Below are positions 5,898 through 9,400 of a stretch of 9,400 bases of DNA, piece by piece; within the stretch, counting starts at the first letter, position 1; every line of letters begins with the position of its first letter. Under the pieces are notes generated by a model. The model searched no databases. It was not told where the DNA came from and saw only the letters and a list, made by a program, of their open reading frames with translations. Both the position numbers and the translations under genes were made by a program. Source of the stretch: SZUA-252 sp035716005 (GTDB lineage Bacteria; Eisenbacteria; RBG-16-71-46; SZUA-252); contig DASTKG010000111.1 of assembly GCA_035716005.1 (NCBI GenBank), positions 1 through 9,400 on the forward strand, written 5' to 3'.

Positions 5898-6365
5898 ATG
5901 AAGAAACTCCTTCTCATTGCGCTTGCGGTCCTGCTGGCAGCCCCGGCGGCCGACTTCCCCGCGTCCGCGGGAGCGCAGACGGGCGGCGCTCCCGCCCCCA
6001 AGGGGCCGAAGAAGTTGATCAAGGTTTCGGGCGAACTCCTCGACATGGGCTGTTACATCTCGCGCGGTCTAGCCGGCGAACTCCACAAGGAGTGCGCGAT
6101 GAAGTGCATCAACGCCGGCGTGCCGATGGGCGTCATGGGACCCGATAGCACGGTCTACGTGCTGACGCAGAACCACGACCGCGCCATGGACCCGAAGACG
6201 TTCGCGGGATCCCCCGACCCGTATCTGCAGCTCAAACAGTGGGCCGCGATGAAGGTCGAGATCCAAGGTCTCAACTGGGAACGTCACGGCGTGAACTTTC
6301 TCGAAGTGAAGTACGCGAAGCTCGCGCCCGCGGCGCCGGGCACGCCTCCCAAGCCGGGCTCGTGA
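5898..6365 (+). CDS. Exported Cys/His-rich protein, paralogue 2 of 3
   Basis: A 155-residue paralogue of the protein at 4637-5035. The N-terminus MKKLLLIALAVLLAAPAADF is a signal peptide, with cleavage possible after ASA or AGA around residues 24-26, so it should be exported. The core reads GELLDMGCYISRG, HKECAMKC and VPMG, with C52, H63, C66, C70, M77 and H93 at exactly the family spacing. Compared with paralogue 1 it has a 10-residue insertion after H93 (RAMDPKTFAGSPDPY region) and lacks the fourth cysteine, which is replaced at about L112. The C-terminal strands VEIQGLNWERHGVNFLEVKY resemble the OB-like end of its relatives. No Shine-Dalgarno sequence precedes the ATG; a TATCGT box at leaderless distance does. 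Function unknown; a metal or redox role is inferred from the conserved ligands and the cytochrome upstream. Confidence 0.85.
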   Translation: MKKLLLIALAVLLAAPAADFPASAGAQTGGAPAPKGPKKLIKVSGELLDMGCYISRGLAGELHKECAMKCINAGVPMGVMGPDSTVYVLTQNHDRAMDPKTFAGSPDPYLQLKQWAAMKVEIQGLNWERHGVNFLEVKYAKLAPAAPGTPPKPGS

Positions 6366-6391
6366 GGAATCAGCCCCCGAGGATGAACAAC

Positions 6392-6919
6392 ATGAACGAC
6401 ACCCCTGAATCCGCCGCCTCTTCCCCGCGCCCCCGCTGGCAGCGCTACGCCTCGGTGATCGCCGTCGTCTCGGTCACGCTCATCGCGGGCGCCGCCATCG
6501 GCCGGAGCACCGCGCCACCGGCGCCCTCCGCGACGAGCACACCCGGCACCAAGCAGAACGCGGCGGGCGTCGACGTCGCCGACCGCCGCCTCGTCACCTA
6601 TCGCGGCGAGGTCGTCGACTACTACTGCTACATCGAGAAGGGGCTTCGCGGCCCCGGGCATCTGGAATGCGCCGTGAAGTGCGTGTCGGGGGACATCTGC
6701 ATGGGACTCGTGACGCAGGAAGGGGATCTCTACATGATCTCCGTGAACCACCTTCGCGCGATGGATCCGCTCGCGTTCAAGGGAATCCCCGACCCGTTCA
6801 ACCGCTGCCGCGGACTTCTCTCGGAGACGGTCGACCTGACCGGTTACGTGATGGGGCGGAAGGGGCAGAAGATCATCGAGATCATGGACGTGAAGCCCGT
6901 GGGGCCTTCACCGAAATAA
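6392..6919 (+). CDS. Membrane-anchored Cys/His-rich protein, paralogue 3 of 3
   Basis: A 175-residue paralogue with a different N-terminus: a short cytoplasmic part, then one hydrophobic helix (YASVIAVVSVTLIAGAAIG, 19-37) without a clear cleavage site, then a Pro/Thr/Ser linker (about 39-62). The core would therefore hang from the membrane on the outer face. It reads GEVVDYYCYIEKG, GHLECAVKC and CMG, with C79, H90, C93, C97, M104 and H120 at family spacing, plus C103 (Pro in the others) and C139 (aligned with C96 of paralogue 1). It shares the 10-residue insertion of paralogue 2. The ATG at 6392 is chosen because GAGGA (6379-6383) sits 8 bases upstream; an ATG at 6383 would add three residues. 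It starts 26 bases after paralogue 2 and overlaps the convergent methyltransferase by 38 bases. Confidence 0.83.
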   Translation: MNDTPESAASSPRPRWQRYASVIAVVSVTLIAGAAIGRSTAPPAPSATSTPGTKQNAAGVDVADRRLVTYRGEVVDYYCYIEKGLRGPGHLECAVKCVSGDICMGLVTQEGDLYMISVNHLRAMDPLAFKGIPDPFNRCRGLLSETVDLTGYVMGRKGQKIIEIMDVKPVGPSPK

Positions 6920-7670
6920 CGAGCACCTCGTCGAGGTAGAAGGTCAGACGGCCCTCGTGCTCTTCCGGCGCGAGGGCCGTTCTGGCGCCGGGCGGCGAGT
7001 CGAGGAACATGGCGCGGAGCCGCGCTTTCGTCGGCTCGTCCACCGACTGCATCCCGGTCCAGAAGTCGAAATCGCGCTTCTTCCGGAAGCGCTCCACGCG
7101 CTCCACGCGAAGCCCCGCATCGCGGAAGAATTCCACCCACTCCGCCTCTCCGTAGGCCCGCAGGTGGCTCGGGTCGCGCGTCTTCTCGATGGCGTTGATG
7201 TGCGCGGCCGCGGCGGGGTCGTCGGGGACGACGTTGTCGATCACGACGACGGTGCCGCCCGGCTTCACGACGCGCGCGCACTCGCGGACGAAGAGGGCGG
7301 CGTCGGGAAAGTGATGCGGCGCGACCCGGCAGGCGACCAGGTCGAACTCGCCGTCCGCGAAGGGGAGCGCGCAGGCGTCGGCCTCGCGGAACGAGACGTT
7401 CGTGACGCCCTTGCCCCGGATGAAGCGCTCCGCCGCCGCGAGCATGTCGGGCGTGAGGTCGGAGGCCACCACTTCCTGGACGAGCGGGGCGAGCGCGAGC
7501 GCGGTGTGCCCGCCTCCCGTCGCGATGTCGAGCGCGCGCCAATCGGGGCGCGGCGCGGCCAGCGCTACGAGGCGGTCGAGACTCTCGCCGGTCTGATGGT
7601 CGGGACTCGAGACGTAGCGTTCGGCGTGCGCGCCGAACCGTCGGCGCGACAGGTCGCGAACGTCATTCAC
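6882..7670 (-). CDS. Class I SAM-dependent methyltransferase (UbiE/YcgJ-like)
   Basis: A 262-residue methyltransferase of the Methyltransf_11 type. Motif I is RALDIATGGGHTALALA (45-61), the acidic strand end is VVASDLTPDML (67-77), and ADACALPFADGEFDLVACRVAPHHF follows as motifs II-III. CARVVKPGGTVVVIDNVVP is the post-motif region common in UbiE-like enzymes. The substrate cannot be read from the sequence; a small organic molecule or quinone-like acceptor is possible, but this is not a safe UbiE call. The GTG at 7670 is chosen because it starts one base after the TAG of the upstream gene and gives a normal N-terminus; no Shine-Dalgarno sequence is seen, so translation is probably coupled. Its last 38 bases overlap the 3' end of paralogue 3 on the other strand. 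Confidence 0.87.
   Translation of the reverse strand: MNDVRDLSRRRFGAHAERYVSSPDHQTGESLDRLVALAAPRPDWRALDIATGGGHTALALAPLVQEVVASDLTPDMLAAAERFIRGKGVTNVSFREADACALPFADGEFDLVACRVAPHHFPDAALFVRECARVVKPGGTVVVIDNVVPDDPAAAAHINAIEKTRDPSHLRAYGEAEWVEFFRDAGLRVERVERFRKKRDFDFWTGMQSVDEPTKARLRAMFLDSPPGARTALAPEEHEGRLTFYLDEVLVISVKAPRASRP
6947..6981. terminator. Hairpin beyond paralogue 3, inside the methyltransferase gene
   Basis: ACGGCCCTCG (6948-6957) and CGAGGGCCGT (6971-6980) form a perfect 10-bp inverted repeat with a 13-base loop, 28 bases after the paralogue 3 stop. A smaller repeat (ACCTC/GAGGT, 6925-6937) lies before it. There is no long T-run. It may end transcription of the plus-strand genes, but it also encodes methyltransferase residues, so coding composition could explain it. 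Confidence 0.3.
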
Positions 7671-7671
7671 G

Positions 7672-8298
7672 CTACGCGGCGGCCTTGGCGCGACGGGCGC
7701 GGCGCTTGCGCTTGATCTTGACGGCCGCCTTCGCGGTCTTCGGCCTGCGCACGGCCACGCGCGCCGCGCGCTTCGCCCGCTTCACCTTCTTCGAGACCGC
7801 CTTGGCCTTCCCGGCCACGGCCGCCCTGGCGGACTTCACGGCCTTCTTGAGCTTCACGGCCGCCTTCTTTCGTGCGGGAGCGGTCACGCCCGCGATGGCC
7901 CGGAGTTCCCTCGCGCCCTTCTTCCGGAGATCCTGCCACGCGAAGATGGTGCCGCGGCGCGGCCGGGTCCGACCCGACTCCCAGAGGTAGACGGAGAGAC
8001 CCGAGACGCCGAGGAGTTTCGCGTAGGCCTTGCGGCTCATCGCGAGCGCCTCGCGATGCTTCCGCATGAGCTTCGCCGAGAAACGAGCGCGCCGCCCCTC
8101 GGCCGCCTTGGTCAGGGCCGACATCGCGCGCCCGCCGCCCAGGGGCGCCACGGCTCCCTTCTCGAGCCGCCGCTCGATCATGGCGAGCGTCTTGCGAATG
8201 GATTCGAGCTCGGCACGGATCGATCCGATCGCCGCTTTCGTTTCGCCGCGGGTCGCGGACTTGATCTCGGTGCGGAGCGCCTGCAGTAGATTCGCCAC
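7672..8298 (-). CDS. XRE-type HTH protein with histone-H1-like basic tail
   Basis: A 208-residue protein in three parts. Residues 1-50 are a charged helical, probably coiled-coil segment (EIKSATRGETKAAIGSIRAE and on). Residues about 73-135 form a helix-turn-helix of the XRE/Cro type: FSAKLMRKHREALAMS, then AKLLGVSGLSVYLWESGRTRPRR, the usual 'W-E-x-G-x-x-x-P' ending. From residue 140 to the end there are only basic, small and aliphatic residues, no Asp or Glu, as in bacterial histone-H1-like proteins. The first two parts match a common uncharacterised HTH family; the long tail is unusual and suggests nonspecific DNA compaction added to sequence-specific binding. GTG at 8298 is chosen; AGAGAG about 10 bases upstream is a weak ribosome site. 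It lies 21 bases after the acyl-CoA dehydrogenase stop and 1 base before the methyltransferase. Confidence 0.82.
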   Translation of the reverse strand: MANLLQALRTEIKSATRGETKAAIGSIRAELESIRKTLAMIERRLEKGAVAPLGGGRAMSALTKAAEGRRARFSAKLMRKHREALAMSRKAYAKLLGVSGLSVYLWESGRTRPRRGTIFAWQDLRKKGARELRAIAGVTAPARKKAAVKLKKAVKSARAAVAGKAKAVSKKVKRAKRAARVAVRRPKTAKAAVKIKRKRRARRAKAAA

Positions 8299-8319
8299 GT
8301 CGTACGTCTCTCTTTCTGA

Positions 8320-9400
8320 CTAATTGCCGGTTTGCTTCGATTCCGGCGGCGTCTCCGGGTGGAATCGTCCACTCGCGAGAGCCATCCATTGGAGCCGCGC
8401 GCACGGACCGCCGGGGGTTCCCTGATGGTGCCGGCGCTGCAAGCGCTCCACGATCGTCCCCACGCCGACGGCGTCGGCATGGCGTAGAAGCCCGCCCCGG
8501 AAGGGCGGGAACCCTGTTCCCATCACCATCGCCAGATCGACGTCGTCGGCCGAGAAGGCGACGCGCTCCTCCAGCGCCATGGTCGCCTCGTTGATCATCG
8601 CGTCGACGAGGCGCTCCATGATCTCCTCCGCCGGGGGTCCCTGCGGCGCGCCGCCGCGCGATCCCGACGCGGCGCCGCCGCGCGGGGCCGCCGGCGCGAA
8701 CGCCGGATTCACGCCCGCGCGCTTCCCCTTCTCGTAGAGATAGAAGCCGCGTCCCGTCTTCTTCCCGAGCGTCCCCTCCGACGCCAGCTTGTCGAGCAGC
8801 GCGGTGCGCGGCATCCGCTCTCCGAACGCCTCCTCCAGCACGTGCGCCACCTTCCTGGCGACGTCGAGACCGATCTCGTCGAGAAGCTCGCACGGTCCGA
8901 GCGGCATTCCGAACGCGCGAAGCGCCCGGTCGATCGACTCGATCGGCGTTCCATGCTCCACCATCGAAACCGCCTCGCCGAGATAGGGCATGAGAATGCG
9001 GTTCACCAGAAATCCGGGCGCGTCGCCCACCACGACGGGCGTCTTCCCCATGCGGCGCGTGAGCGCGACCACGGTCTCCACCGCCGCCTCGTCCGAGCCC
9101 TCGTGGCAGATGACCTCGACCAGCGGCATGCGCGTCACGGGGTTGAAGAAGTGCATGCCGACCACCCGCTCGGGCCGCGCGCAGTTCTTCGCGATGGCGC
9201 GGATGGAGAGGGAGGAGGTGTTCGTCGCGAGGACGCACTCGGGCGGCACCAGCGTCTCCAGCTCGCGGAAGATCCCCTGCTTGATGCCGAGGTCCTCCAC
9301 CACCGCCTCGATCACCACGTCGGTCCGGCCGAGCCCGTCGAGCGCGAGCGTCGGCTGGATGCGGGCCATGGCCTGCTCCAGCTCCGCCTTCGTCATCCGG
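8320..9400 (-). CDS. 3-hydroxyacyl-CoA dehydrogenase part of a FadB/FadJ-type beta-oxidation enzyme (N-terminus beyond window)
   Basis: The frame is open to the window edge, so this is the last ~360 residues of a longer protein. Counting from the internal ATG at 9396: TDVVIEAVVEDLGIKQ (25-40) and LATNTSSLSI (56-65) end the NAD-binding domain. GMHFFNPVTRMPLVEVI (80-96) is the family signature with the catalytic dyad H82 and E94, and GDAPGFLVNRIL (124-135) follows. The second C-terminal domain ends in MGTGFPPFRGGLLRHAD. It oxidises L-3-hydroxyacyl-CoA to 3-ketoacyl-CoA with NAD+ in fatty acid degradation. The final FPPFRGG domain is typical of the multifunctional FadB/FadJ alpha subunits, so a crotonase domain is expected upstream outside the window. 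A Gly/Ala/Pro/Ser-rich linker (about 232-256) separates the two C-terminal domains. It is probably the promoter-proximal gene, within this window, of an operon with the HTH protein and methyltransferase. Confidence 0.92.
   Translation of the reverse strand, partial: RMTKAELEQAMARIQPTLALDGLGRTDVVIEAVVEDLGIKQGIFRELETLVPPECVLATNTSSLSIRAIAKNCARPERVVGMHFFNPVTRMPLVEVICHEGSDEAAVETVVALTRRMGKTPVVVGDAPGFLVNRILMPYLGEAVSMVEHGTPIESIDRALRAFGMPLGPCELLDEIGLDVARKVAHVLEEAFGERMPRTALLDKLASEGTLGKKTGRGFYLYEKGKRAGVNPAFAPAAPRGGAASGSRGGAPQGPPAEEIMERLVDAMINEATMALEERVAFSADDVDLAMVMGTGFPPFRGGLLRHADAVGVGTIVERLQRRHHQGTPGGPCARLQWMALASGRFHPETPPESKQTGN

Noticed and set aside
5048..6148. 366-codon plus-strand frame across the cytochrome and paralogue 2
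   Set aside because: Arg/Gly/Pro-rich shadow of two genes with signal peptides and clear motifs in other frames.
7680..7880. Repetitive-looking GGC/CTT-rich DNA as a possible tandem repeat
   Set aside because: It simply encodes the Lys/Ala-rich tail; no fixed repeat unit is present.
7667..9238. 523-codon minus-strand frame overlapping the acyl-CoA dehydrogenase and HTH genes
   Set aside because: Low-complexity Arg/Gly/Glu translation without motifs; the competing frames encode a strongly recognisable dehydrogenase and an XRE domain.
1..9400. CRISPR array, tRNA/rRNA, insertion sequence, phage or toxin-antitoxin genes
   Set aside because: I looked for repeated units with spacers, tRNA-like cloverleaves, transposase or integrase motifs and flanking target duplications, and saw none.

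Overview
The window reads as a GC-rich, densely coding bacterial chromosome segment. An exported two-haem c-type cytochrome and three exported or membrane-anchored partner proteins suggest a respiring, probably diderm (Gram-negative type) bacterium. The style resembles uncultivated soil or sediment lineages, but nothing here fixes the phylum. I see no rRNA, tRNA, CRISPR array, insertion sequence or phage gene. No gene-free stretch exceeds about 135 bases (4502-4636), and that one holds a promoter, a small inverted repeat and a leader.

Left part (1-2155). A 5' fragment of a YgfZ-like folate-binding protein leaves the window on the minus strand. Divergent from it is a compact arsenic cassette: an ArsR-type repressor whose stop overlaps the GTG start of an ArsM arsenite methyltransferase. 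It is driven by a clear sigma70-like promoter with a perfect inverted-repeat operator over the -10 box. The adenine phosphoribosyltransferase gene apt runs towards it, tail to tail.

Middle (2233-6919), plus strand. A TIGR01777/YfcH-like NAD-binding oxidoreductase is followed 4 bases later by a type II NADH:quinone dehydrogenase. Next comes a respiratory-looking group: a small exported Cys/His protein, a two-haem cytochrome c, and two further paralogues of the small protein. The three paralogues share an ungapped signature C-x10-H-x2-C-x3-C-x6-M-x15-H. They look like periplasmic metal or redox proteins working with the cytochrome. This is the most interesting part of the window, and I know of no assigned function for the family.

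Right part (6882-9400), minus strand. An apparent operon encodes the C-terminal part of a FadB/FadJ-type 3-hydroxyacyl-CoA dehydrogenase, then an XRE-type helix-turn-helix protein with a histone-H1-like Lys/Arg/Ala tail, then a class I SAM methyltransferase. The methyltransferase overlaps the last paralogue by 38 bases, tail to tail.

Expression signals. Several genes (ygfZ, apt, the TIGR01777 gene, the second paralogue) lack a Shine-Dalgarno sequence and carry a TANNNT box ending 7-9 bases before the ATG, which suggests leaderless mRNAs. arsR and the first paralogue instead have promoter, leader and Shine-Dalgarno sequence. All function calls rest on reading motifs by eye, without database searches.
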